NCBI RefSeq assembly: GCF_014202335.1
Contig: NZ_JACHGP010000016.1
Coordinates: forward strand, 124,001-188,000
Reading direction: 5' to 3'
DNA: 64,000 bases
DNA from: Mycobacterium sp. AZCC_0083
Lineage (GTDB): Bacteria; Actinomycetota; Actinomycetes; Mycobacteriales; Mycobacteriaceae
Positions 53,353-61,279 of this stretch are shown piece after piece. Every line of letters begins with the position of its first letter. The stretch's first letter is position 1. Below the pieces are notes generated by a model that saw nothing but the letters and a program-made list of their open reading frames with translations, had not been told where the DNA came from and made no database searches. Both the position numbers and the translations under genes were made by a program.

Positions 53353-54083
53353 CCGACAACGTGCCGATCTTGCCCGCCACGACCACGACCGACATCGGGA
53401 CGGTGGATGCCGCTGTCGCGGTTCTGCCGGTCGGTTCATTCGAACAACACGGGCCCTACTTGCCGCTGGTAACCGACACCCTGATCGCCACCGCCATCGC
53501 CGCCGCTATAGCCGGTCACCACAAAAACGTCTTTCAACTGCCCGCCGTCACCTATAGCTGCTCCCACGAACACGCCTCGTTTCCCGGCACCGTCAGTATC
53601 AGCGCCACGACCCTGTCCGCCGTCATCGCCGACATCGCCGAATCGTGTGCGCACCAGGGCATCACGGCGCTCATCATCGTCAACGCACACGGTGGCAACG
53701 CGGTCCTGACTAACGTTGCTCAACAAGCCAACTCTCACGGCCCGCTTCCTGTTGGGCTCTACCCCAGCCGCGAAGACTGGGCCGAAACCCGCGTCGCCGC
53801 GGGCATGGGCAGCAGCAGCCACGACGACATGCACGCCGGTGAACTCGAAACGTCCGTTTTGTTGGCCGCGTACCCCGATTACGTGCGCGATGGCTGGAAC
53901 ACTGCCGACCACAGCGCACCAGATCGTCGCTACCTGACCACGCTCGGCATCAACGCCTACAGCCATGCCGGCGTCATTGGCCAACCATCCCAGGCAACAG
54001 AAGAAAAAGGACTGGGTGCCCTTAGCCACCTCGGCGCCGCAGCCGGAACTTTGATCGGTTTGCTCGCAGCGTCACACGACTAA
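53349..54083 (+). CDS. Creatininase-family amidohydrolase
   Basis: A 244-residue metal-dependent amidohydrolase. Metal ligands: Glu and His in VGSFEQHGPYLPLVTDT (about 27-43), NAHGGN (about 116-121) and HAGELETS (about 164-171). The family cleaves creatinine, guanidino or peptide amides, and its MftE branch trims mycofactocin. There is no mycofactocin gene here. The XRE-creatininase pair recurs on actinobacterial mobile elements, where it may be a cargo or regulatory module. GTG 53349 overlaps the regulator stop. Confidence 0.88.
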   Translation: MTDNVPILPATTTTDIGTVDAAVAVLPVGSFEQHGPYLPLVTDTLIATAIAAAIAGHHKNVFQLPAVTYSCSHEHASFPGTVSISATTLSAVIADIAESCAHQGITALIIVNAHGGNAVLTNVAQQANSHGPLPVGLYPSREDWAETRVAAGMGSSSHDDMHAGELETSVLLAAYPDYVRDGWNTADHSAPDRRYLTTLGINAYSHAGVIGQPSQATEEKGLGALSHLGAAAGTLIGLLAASHD

Positions 54084-54234
54084 AACCTGCGCCGTGATGG
54101 CTCCCGTCCGCTGCGCTCCCGTCCGCCACCACGGACCAACCAGCCCTGCCGCGACGAGCCTTGCCGAGCAGTCCTCGCAACGGCGCTGTGAGAACTTTTT
54201 GTACTGAGATCGAGCGTTCGCGCGACTAGCACGC

Positions 54235-54483
54235 GTGCAGAACGAGGTCCGCACTCGCACAGTGATACGTCCTGGCGAAGAAAACCCCATAAGAGACGTT
54301 GCCCTCTCAATCCCCAAGCCTGTCAGGATCGCACTCGTCGCCACAGGAGTAGCTAGCGGCGGGAACATGACCGAAGACTTGTCTCTTGCTCATGTTCCTA
54401 CCGAATTTGGGCAAATGCTGTTGGCCGAACTTCGCCTAGCGGGCGAGGAGGAGATGGAGCGACTGGTAGACGGTGACGCTTAA
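54235..54483 (+). CDS. Hypothetical small protein
   Basis: An 82-codon frame from GTG 54235; a shorter 38-residue form from ATG 54367 (MTEDLSLAHVPTEFGQMLL to LVDGDA) has the better ribosome-site context. It is acidic and helical toward the end. No family is recognised. It lies convergent to the next gene, 6 bp away. Codon use is less GC-biased than in core genes. The 150 bp before it (54084-54234) hold nothing recognisable. Confidence 0.35.
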   Translation: MQNEVRTRTVIRPGEENPIRDVALSIPKPVRIALVATGVASGGNMTEDLSLAHVPTEFGQMLLAELRLAGEEEMERLVDGDA

Positions 54484-54489
54484 CCCGCC

Positions 54490-54978
54490 CTATGCCGATC
54501 GCCGGCCATTGAGTCCGTTCCGCGATGCGTCCACTCGCGCGGTGAGGTTCTGCACCTTCGGCGACTCTTTGTTGACCCGCTGGAGTAGAGCCCACATCTT
54601 GACCGCAATGATCGCTTGCTCCGTGGTGGTTGGTTCGTACTCGTACTCAATCAACAGGTCCCGCAAGTCCGCATACTGTGCCCGCGCGATGGCCGCAATC
54701 TCCCGTACCGGCTCGATCACTAATTCCTCGGAGGTCAACATGAGGATCGCGGACGCGTGCAGGTCAATCCGCCGGTAGCAGTCGCCCGCCGTCGCTTCAA
54801 GTGGTCCGCGCCAGCTGCTCAGAATTGCCCCAACTCCCTGCCAGTCGATGCCTGGCCCCCCATGCTCACCGGTCATGACCTGACCGAGGAACGTCGCGTA
54901 GCTCGTTGGCTGCTCCTGTAGCGCAGCCAGAAGCAGGTCGTGGTGTTCGATGAGCTTGTCGAGTTCGTGGGTCGTCAT
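54490..54978 (-). CDS. Hypothetical alpha-helical protein
   Basis: 162 residues, predicted wholly helical (LDKLIEHHDLLLAALQEQPTSYATFLGQVM; IDLHASAILMLTSEELVIEPVREIAAIARAQYADLRDLLIEYEY). No motif or family is recognised. It lies between the AICE cargo and the defence-like operon, on the opposite strand to the latter. It could belong to either. Its upstream region (54979 on) is the longest gene-poor stretch of the island. Confidence 0.7.
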   Translation of the reverse strand: MTTHELDKLIEHHDLLLAALQEQPTSYATFLGQVMTGEHGGPGIDWQGVGAILSSWRGPLEATAGDCYRRIDLHASAILMLTSEELVIEPVREIAAIARAQYADLRDLLIEYEYEPTTTEQAIIAVKMWALLQRVNKESPKVQNLTARVDASRNGLNGRRSA

Positions 54979-55540
54979 GTTGTGACTTCGGTTCGAGGGG
55001 GCTTTGCAGACAACTCATCGCCCCACGAAGCTGTGACACGCGGCGCGCACGGCTTTTCCTGGTGTGTCCAAGTCTGCCATTTTCTCACCCAGTGCACGAC
55101 AACTACGGCGCATGCGAGTTAACCCGGGCGCGTCGCCGCTCGAACGCTATTGCATGTTTATTGCATGAGCTTTGTCGAGTAGGGCTAGATACCGCCGCTG
55201 ACCTGCAAACTAACTTGTGCGCGATACTGGGATTGAACCAGTCGGCGCTTGCGCCCAATAGCATTCCCACCATTGCGCAACATAGGAGCATCTGCTATCC
55301 AGTGGTTCGGACTATGCGGTCGGCGAGCCGGTCCTCGACGACGGCCATCCAGCACTATCACCGACGATTGCGAGCTGCCGTCATCCATTCGCGGCACCAC
55401 TGCTTGCCGATGACCTCGCCGGCCCAACGGACAGCAGTGGAGCCAAGCCAAGGCGCATCGCCTGTGGGTTTGCTGGGCAAATGGTCATTCTCGTCAGATC
55501 TTTGGATATGATCTTGTCCTCTGGCGTTGGGGGGCGCGAC
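54979..55540. other. Gene-poor stretch upstream of the caspase operon
   Basis: Several short open frames occur here, but none has convincing coding character. ATTGCATG is repeated at about 55142-55160 (TTGCATG..TTGCATGAGC). The mixed composition fits old recombined sequence. A promoter for the hydrolase-caspase operon must lie toward its right end, but no clear -35/-10 pair was found. Confidence 0.5.
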
Positions 55541-55651
55541 ATGACACTCGGCAGGACACTGCACGCGGCGCTCGGCGCTGCGCTCCTCAGATATCCGGAA
55601 CGGCTCCGGCGACGAAAGTCCTGGCATCACAAGACGACAACGACCGCCTAG
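55541..55651 (+). CDS. Possible 36-residue leader peptide of the caspase operon
   Basis: ATG 55541, after GGGGGGCG, opens a 37-codon frame (MTLGRTLHAALGAALLRYPERLRRRKSWHHKTTTTA) that ends 28 bp before the hydrolase start. It is basic and amphipathic. It may be a short real protein, an upstream regulatory peptide, or chance. Confidence 0.3.
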   Translation: MTLGRTLHAALGAALLRYPERLRRRKSWHHKTTTTA

Positions 55652-55679
55652 GTCGACGGCGCGGTTCAAGGAGCGACTC

Positions 55680-56567
55680 ATGGCACTGGTAGTCGGCGTG
55701 CACGGAATCGGGCACCAATTTGATACGTCTGAAACACTCACCCCAACGTGGGCTCCGGCATTGGCGGGCGGAGTGCGGCTCGCCGGCGGAACCTTGGCCG
55801 CGAGCGACGTCACGGTTGCGTTCTACGGCAACGTCTTTCGCCCTCCGGGACGCGCCCTGGCGGCGGGCGAAGGTCCTCCGATCGAGCCGGAGGACTTGGA
55901 CGACTTCGAGCAGGAATTGCTCATGGATTGGTGGAAAGCGGCAGCCGCGAGCGACAAGTACGTCCCCAACCCCAACGCGAAGTACCTCGGAACCCCGAAG
56001 CTGGTCCAGGACGCACTCGTTGCGCTGTCGAATTCGAAGTTCTTCGCTGGTGTAACTACTGTGATGATGCGCGACAATCTCCGCCAAGTACGAGACTATC
56101 TACACGACGACAAGGTACGTCGAGACGTTCGTCAGCGAGTAACCGACGCCATCGACACCGATACCAAAGTGTTGGTGGGGCATTCTTTGGGCTCGGTCGT
56201 CGCTTACGAAGTGTTATGTGCGAACCCCAAATTGCCGGTGACCACCTTCGTCACCTTGGGCTCACCGTTGGGAATAGCCAACCTCATCTTCGACAAACTC
56301 GACCCGGCGCCCCGCGCCAAACCCAAGCGCGGGTTCACCCTCAAACGCAAAGGTCCGCATGACCCGCGCGGACAGTGGCCTGCATCGGTCACGAAGTGGA
56401 CCAACATCTCCGACGAGCAGGACGTGGTGGCCCTCGAGAAGGATCTGAGACCGATGTTCGGGCCGAAGGTCGCCAACTATCTCATAGACAACGGCGATGA
56501 AGAGCATGGCATCAAAGGGTATTTGACTGCTCCTGAAACCGGTGCAGCCATCGCTGCGGGCTTGTGA
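55680..56567 (+). CDS. Serine alpha/beta hydrolase (lipase-like) paired with the caspase protein
   Basis: 295 residues. VVGVHGIGHQ (4-13) forms the oxyanion hole, the nucleophile is Ser169 in VGHSLGSV, and probable acid and base are Asp248 (SDEQDVVA) and His276 (EEHGIKGYL). This is the lipase/esterase layout seen in PGAP1-like and other lipase-type hydrolases. AAGGAG precedes the ATG. The caspase gene begins 4 bp after its stop. Within such conflict systems a hydrolase next to a caspase-STAND protein may be the toxic effector (for example attacking membrane lipids), perhaps activated by cleavage; this is inference. Confidence 0.82.
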   Translation: MALVVGVHGIGHQFDTSETLTPTWAPALAGGVRLAGGTLAASDVTVAFYGNVFRPPGRALAAGEGPPIEPEDLDDFEQELLMDWWKAAAASDKYVPNPNAKYLGTPKLVQDALVALSNSKFFAGVTTVMMRDNLRQVRDYLHDDKVRRDVRQRVTDAIDTDTKVLVGHSLGSVVAYEVLCANPKLPVTTFVTLGSPLGIANLIFDKLDPAPRAKPKRGFTLKRKGPHDPRGQWPASVTKWTNISDEQDVVALEKDLRPMFGPKVANYLIDNGDEEHGIKGYLTAPETGAAIAAGL

Positions 56568-56571
56568 CACC

Positions 56572-59500
56572 GTGCGATATCTCCTGACGTGTGCACTGTC
56601 GGAGATCTCGCGCCACCGGGACTTGGATCGACCGGAATTGGCCGACGACATCGCTCGGATGGTCGAGTTGTTCTGTCACACGACGCGCGAGAATCAAGAG
56701 CCATACCAACACGTCAAGATCACCACGACAGGCCGCAGTCCGACGGCGCAGACGTTATTGCATCGGCTGCGCAAGTTTGCCCTGGAGCGGACGAAAGACG
56801 ACATCGTCGTCGTCTACCTCACGGGGCACGGCCAAGTCCGTTCTTGGGATGAGGATCGTGTCCATGTCCTGCTGACCAAGGACAGTGACACGACCGACCT
56901 TCACATCAGGGTGGTCAAGTCCTCTGACGTCATCGAAATGCTTCTCGCTGGGACGAGGATCCGCAGATTACTGTTCATCCTCGATACCTGTTACGCCGGC
57001 ACGGGCGCCCAGAACGTAGTAGCCGACGCAGTGAACCGATACAAACCACCCAATGACACTGGGGGTACCGGCGTTTACGTCATCGTCTCGTCACGTCCCA
57101 CGGAAACAGCACTTCCAGGCGTATTTACCGGGTGTTTGCAACGCGCAATGCAGGCGGATTCCGTGGCGGGCTCGACAGTCGAGTGGTTGGCCCTCGATGC
57201 CGTCATGAAGGCGATCGATGATGACGTGCAGCGACCTCTCGCCCAATCCGTGATTGGGCATCGGGTGGGTACGAAGGGCGGTTGCCCAGATTTCCTGCCG
57301 AATCCGCGATTCCGCCAAAGTTTGCAGGGCTCCGACCTTCTCAGCCAAGAGCGCCTGGTGGCCGCCGAAGTTCGAGGCGATGACGTCGACGCGCGCTTCG
57401 CCCCAGCGGCCCACTGGTTTACCGGGCGGCGTGCAGCGCTGGAGGCAATCTCCGGCTGGCTGCTTGACGACGGCCAACCCCAGTGTCTAACTGTCGCAGG
57501 CAACGCCGGCTCGGGAAAGACTGCGCTGCTTGCCATCACCGCGATGCTCGATGACCCGGAGCGCGCCCCCTCTGTCCCGCGCAACGGCCTGCCAAGGGCG
57601 TTCCCCGTTGGTAAAGGACTGATCTCCTACGTGCTCGACGTCGGCACGTCGACACCCAAAGAGGTGCTCAATCAGCTGGCTCAACGCTTCGACTCGAACG
57701 CGGAGTCGTCGGCTGACTTGGCCGCCGACATCCTCGAAGAGGACGTGGCCCCGATGATCGTCCTGATCGACTCACTCGACGAGGCGCGCGACTCCCACGA
57801 CCTGGTAACTGACCTGCTGCAGCCGCTGGCTGCCGGCACGCGTGGCAAGGTGCGATTTCTTCTCGGCACGCGCCCGGCGCTGCTCACCGCGAAGTTACTG
57901 CGACACGAAAAACTCGGCCCGCCTGCAGAAGTGAACCTCGATGGCGTGGAGTACGCCGATCCGAAGGGCATCCGCAACCACGTGGAGCGGATACTGCTCA
58001 GCGAGGATGCGTTGGACTCGACCTACAAACCCTCCGGCGCCTATCGCGACGCGCCGAAGCGACAAGTCCGGGGCGTGGCCGCGGCTATTGCCGACGCTGC
58101 CGATACGTCGTTTCTGATCGCGCGAATCATCGCGACCACCGAATCAACCCGCGCCGAGGTTGCCGATCCAAACGACCGTACGTGGCGCGAGTCGCTACCC
58201 AACCGGGCGGCCGACGCAATTGAACGGGACCTCGAAGAACGCCTTGGGGAGGACGTCGCCCGTGCCCGCCGACTGCTGCTTCCGCTGTGCTACGCACTTG
58301 GCCCGGGCCTTCCTTGGGAGGACATCTGGCCTACGCTTGCCCAGCGACTCACCCCCGGAGCGCGGGTGACGACCGAGGACTTGATGTGGCTGCGGCGCGC
58401 TGCTGGCTCCTATGTTGTCGAAGGCAACGCGTCCGGGCGATCTGTCTATCGGCTCTTCCACCGGTCGTTGGCCGATCATCTGCGCGACGAACGCGACGAA
58501 CCAGCCGACCAGCGCATCATCGTCGAAACGTTGCTGGCCAGCGTGCCGTCCACCATCGAGGCAGGCCGGGACTGGTCGTCGGCGCATCCGTACCTCACCA
58601 GCCATCTCGCCACCCACGCCGCGCTGGGCGGTCTCGTCGACGATCTGCTCACCGACCCAGGGTTCCTGGAAGCGGCCGACACGACGTCAGTACTGGACGT
58701 CGTTTCCCTGGCCGGCACCGAACAAGCACGCCTAGCCGCTCATGCCTTCGAACGTGCGGCTGCTCGGCAAGCGCAGGAACCCGAAGCGCTGCACATTGCG
58801 GCGCTGCAGGTCGGCGCGACGGCAATGGCGGAGCGGCTTCGCGAGCTGCACTCCCGTAACAACCGCCGTTGGTGCTCGAAATGGGCGTCCTGGGCGCAAT
58901 TGCGCGATCCGGGCCGCACCGTCGGTAAACCCCAAGACCGGGCACTGGCGATGATCGCCGTCGCGGCTACTGACGGGCCCGCAGTCGTGGTCGCGACTGC
59001 GCACGGCATCGAGCACTGGAAACTGAATCGATCGACTCCCGTCGCGCAGAAAGACTTCGATCAGTACGTCAGTTGTATAGCCGTGTGTCAGTGGGATGAA
59101 CTACCCGCCATTGCTGTCGGCTACGCGACGGGACTGACGACCATTCACACCCTCCCCGATCTGCACCCCGTAGCAGAGTGGTCGGCACATGAGGGTCCAG
59201 TCAAAAGCCTTGCCGCCGCACGGGATCGGCCATTGCTCGTTACGAGCGATGACGATGGCCGAATCAAAGTCTGGTCGATTCCCGACCAGGTCCTTTTGCG
59301 CGAGCGGAACGACGCGCACGCTGCCGTCTACCAAATCAAGGTCCTCGAGTCCAAGAGTGGACCGGTGCTCATCAGCTGTGGGGCTGCGTGGTGTGACTCC
59401 GATCAACCCGATGGGCTTCCGACGGTGGCGGCTTGGAGGTTGCCTTCACTTGCCCCGATGGCGGCCTATCGAAGAGCTGACGGCGACCCCAATATCGTCG

Positions 59501-60846
59501 GCGTGGACATCGTCGTCACCGACGAGGCCATGCGCATGCTGGCCTACTACGCATCCGGCACCGAGGTGCTTGTTTTTCAGGACGGCGATGACCCTGTCAT
59601 ATCGCTTGAGGCCGATACGGAAGACGCGACTATGGAGGGCACCTACTTTGCGCTCGGCGGCGGCGGCGGAGTCCTCTGTCGCAAATACGACGTCGTGCCT
59701 CTACGGCTCCCGAACGGTGCCGATGGGCGGTTCGTTGCGGGTGCTTCGGTCGAGATGGATCCGCAGGTGTGGTGCGGACCGTTTCTGATCAACGGCGAAG
59801 AGTTCCTGGCCGGTTGTGATCGCACCATCCGCCTGTGGCGCACGTCGCGGATTACGCCACCGGTCCGTGAAGAAAGCGTGCAGACCAGCTGGGGTGCAAC
59901 GGAATTCAAGTCAGTCTGCCACGGCGCGGGTGTGCTGCACGCTGGGTCGGCCAGCGGTGAGGTGACGACCTTTCACGCTGAGTCGGGGGTGCTCGTCAAT
60001 AGTCGACAGATTGGGAGCGGCGCAATCATGGCGCTCTGTAGTGTTGTGCTCCCCACGGGCCATGCGGCCTTGGTGCACGTCACCCACGACGGGCTGCTCG
60101 CGGCCTTCGACGACACTTCGCAGAATGAGCTCTGGTCACGGCAGCTGACACCCTGTTCGACGCAGGCGCTAGCCACGGCGCGAGTCGACGACGGCCCGGT
60201 GATCATCGTCCCTACCCGGGTGCCCAGTCCCGGCTCGCCCACCGGATGGTATGGATGCACCCTGCTGGACGCGGTGACCGGTCAACCGCTGCAAAGACGC
60301 CCGGGTGAGTACCTAGACCCCTTGGTCTTGGATACCTATGACAGTAAAGCCTTGACGTGCGTGGCAGCGGCAGAGATCGGCAGCTCGACCGTCGTCGCGG
60401 CTGCAGGGCGAGCGCCGAGACTGTACCTGTGGTCGCTGGGCGAAGTCCCACTGCCAACCGAACTGCAGGCGTGCAGCGACATGCCCATCAGTGCTATTGC
60501 CTTCAGTCCCGGAATTCTGGTCGCCGGGACAGTCGACGGGACGTTGGAATGTTGGGACACAACGGATTGGGATGGACAGAGCCGCGGCTTTTGGCACGGA
60601 AGGAGCCGGCGGCTGTGGACAGTCTCGAGGGCCCACCCGCACCTGACATGCCTCACCACGGCCGTCATCGACGAAAGACCCGTGCTGGTCAGTGCCGGGG
60701 GCGACCGCATCATCCGCGTCTGGGAGCTCGACGGCACCAGCTCGAATTCGATCACCATTGACGAGGAAATTCTGTCGCTGGACATCACGCCCGATGGCCG
60801 ATGTGCGGTCGGAACCCATCGCGGAATCCTCGAGATGTCGGTGTAG
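56572..60846 (+). CDS. Caspase-STAND NTPase-WD40 protein, putative anti-phage sensor and effector
   Basis: 1424 residues in three parts. (1) Caspase-like peptidase, 1-250: His86 in VVYLTGHGQVRSW and Cys140 in LLFILDTCYAGTG make the catalytic dyad. (2) STAND/NACHT-type NTPase, about 280-720: FTGRRAALEAI, Walker A GNAGSGKT (310-317), Walker B VLIDSLDEA (397-405), sensor-like FLLGTRPALL, then helical repeats. (3) About a dozen WD40-like repeats, 730-1424 (LVTSDDDGRIKVWSI; GTVDGTLECWDT; SAGGDRIIRVWEL). The plan is that of STAND defence proteins: the propeller senses, the NTPase oligomerises, the caspase is unleashed. GTG 56572 lies 4 bp after the hydrolase stop; an earlier GTG at 56542 is possible. 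Confidence 0.9.
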   Translation: MRYLLTCALSEISRHRDLDRPELADDIARMVELFCHTTRENQEPYQHVKITTTGRSPTAQTLLHRLRKFALERTKDDIVVVYLTGHGQVRSWDEDRVHVLLTKDSDTTDLHIRVVKSSDVIEMLLAGTRIRRLLFILDTCYAGTGAQNVVADAVNRYKPPNDTGGTGVYVIVSSRPTETALPGVFTGCLQRAMQADSVAGSTVEWLALDAVMKAIDDDVQRPLAQSVIGHRVGTKGGCPDFLPNPRFRQSLQGSDLLSQERLVAAEVRGDDVDARFAPAAHWFTGRRAALEAISGWLLDDGQPQCLTVAGNAGSGKTALLAITAMLDDPERAPSVPRNGLPRAFPVGKGLISYVLDVGTSTPKEVLNQLAQRFDSNAESSADLAADILEEDVAPMIVLIDSLDEARDSHDLVTDLLQPLAAGTRGKVRFLLGTRPALLTAKLLRHEKLGPPAEVNLDGVEYADPKGIRNHVERILLSEDALDSTYKPSGAYRDAPKRQVRGVAAAIADAADTSFLIARIIATTESTRAEVADPNDRTWRESLPNRAADAIERDLEERLGEDVARARRLLLPLCYALGPGLPWEDIWPTLAQRLTPGARVTTEDLMWLRRAAGSYVVEGNASGRSVYRLFHRSLADHLRDERDEPADQRIIVETLLASVPSTIEAGRDWSSAHPYLTSHLATHAALGGLVDDLLTDPGFLEAADTTSVLDVVSLAGTEQARLAAHAFERAAARQAQEPEALHIAALQVGATAMAERLRELHSRNNRRWCSKWASWAQLRDPGRTVGKPQDRALAMIAVAATDGPAVVVATAHGIEHWKLNRSTPVAQKDFDQYVSCIAVCQWDELPAIAVGYATGLTTIHTLPDLHPVAEWSAHEGPVKSLAAARDRPLLVTSDDDGRIKVWSIPDQVLLRERNDAHAAVYQIKVLESKSGPVLISCGAAWCDSDQPDGLPTVAAWRLPSLAPMAAYRRADGDPNIVGVDIVVTDEAMRMLAYYASGTEVLVFQDGDDPVISLEADTEDATMEGTYFALGGGGGVLCRKYDVVPLRLPNGADGRFVAGASVEMDPQVWCGPFLINGEEFLAGCDRTIRLWRTSRITPPVREESVQTSWGATEFKSVCHGAGVLHAGSASGEVTTFHAESGVLVNSRQIGSGAIMALCSVVLPTGHAALVHVTHDGLLAAFDDTSQNELWSRQLTPCSTQALATARVDDGPVIIVPTRVPSPGSPTGWYGCTLLDAVTGQPLQRRPGEYLDPLVLDTYDSKALTCVAAAEIGSSTVVAAAGRAPRLYLWSLGEVPLPTELQACSDMPISAIAFSPGILVAGTVDGTLECWDTTDWDGQSRGFWHGRSRRLWTVSRAHPHLTCLTTAVIDERPVLVSAGGDRIIRVWELDGTSSNSITIDEEILSLDITPDGRCAVGTHRGILEMSV

Positions 60847-60971
60847 TGACGTATCTGACATACCGCGAGACGCGTTCCTGGGTTCGACAGCTAGAAGTGA
60901 GGATCGATACAGGGAACGTCTTGGATCGGCGTGGCGGTGTGTCGCGAAAGTCGGCTTGACGGAGTCGAGTG

Positions 60972-61209
60972 TTATGGGCGAACCACTCCGGTTGGCGCGC
61001 GAACGGGAACCCTGACCCCATGGATAGCAGCGGTTATTAGGAGTACAGCCCCGAACCCGAACGGAGTTAGGTTCTCGAGATCGGTCAAGGCGTTCGTCGA
61101 GTAGCTCATCGGCTGGGCGAATGGAGCGGTTCCCGGCCAGCGAACGGATCGGAGACCGCACCGCCGTGATCAATCGCAACCCAGCAACGATCGTGCCGAG
61201 GTCGCGCAT
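60972..61209 (-). pseudogene. Remnant of a small membrane protein, frameshifted (tentative)
   Basis: ATG 61209 opens MRDLGTIVAGLRLITAVRSP through ADELLDERL in one frame. After one extra base near 61087 the next frame continues DLENLTPFGFGAVLLITAAIHGVR, a clear membrane helix, to TAA at 60972-60974. Alone, the second frame could be a 45-residue protein from ATG 61109. The join gives a coherent protein, so a frameshift is the simpler reading. The rest of 60847-61279 holds nothing recognisable. Confidence 0.35.
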
Positions 61210-61279
61210 GAGTCGACCCTAGGGTCGTCCCGGCTGCCGGTTCGTCGGTAATCAGTCCCGCTCACCGTGGCGGTCGGGC

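Larger units (their letters stand above)
46839..54083. mobile_element. AICE (pSAM2-type integrative and conjugative element) in tRNA-Arg
   Basis: From the tRNA-Arg 3' end the order is integrase, excisionase, Rep, FtsK/TraSA-type ATPase, SCO3933-type protein, XRE regulator and creatininase. This is the gene set of actinomycete integrative and conjugative elements, which replicate by rolling circle and transfer double-stranded DNA with one FtsK-like protein. The right boundary is not resolved: no full duplicate of the tRNA 3' end was found in the window. The element could therefore extend through the defence island to about 63.5 kb. Confidence 0.82.

Noticed and set aside
55140-55165. Repeated TTGCATG resembling half of the TetR operator at 41479
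   Set aside because: The arms are direct, not inverted, with different spacing, and no regulated gene lies nearby on either strand.
55062-55511. 149-codon plus-strand frame in the gene-poor stretch
   Set aside because: No ribosome site, unusual composition (Ser/His/Arg-rich) and no family resemblance.
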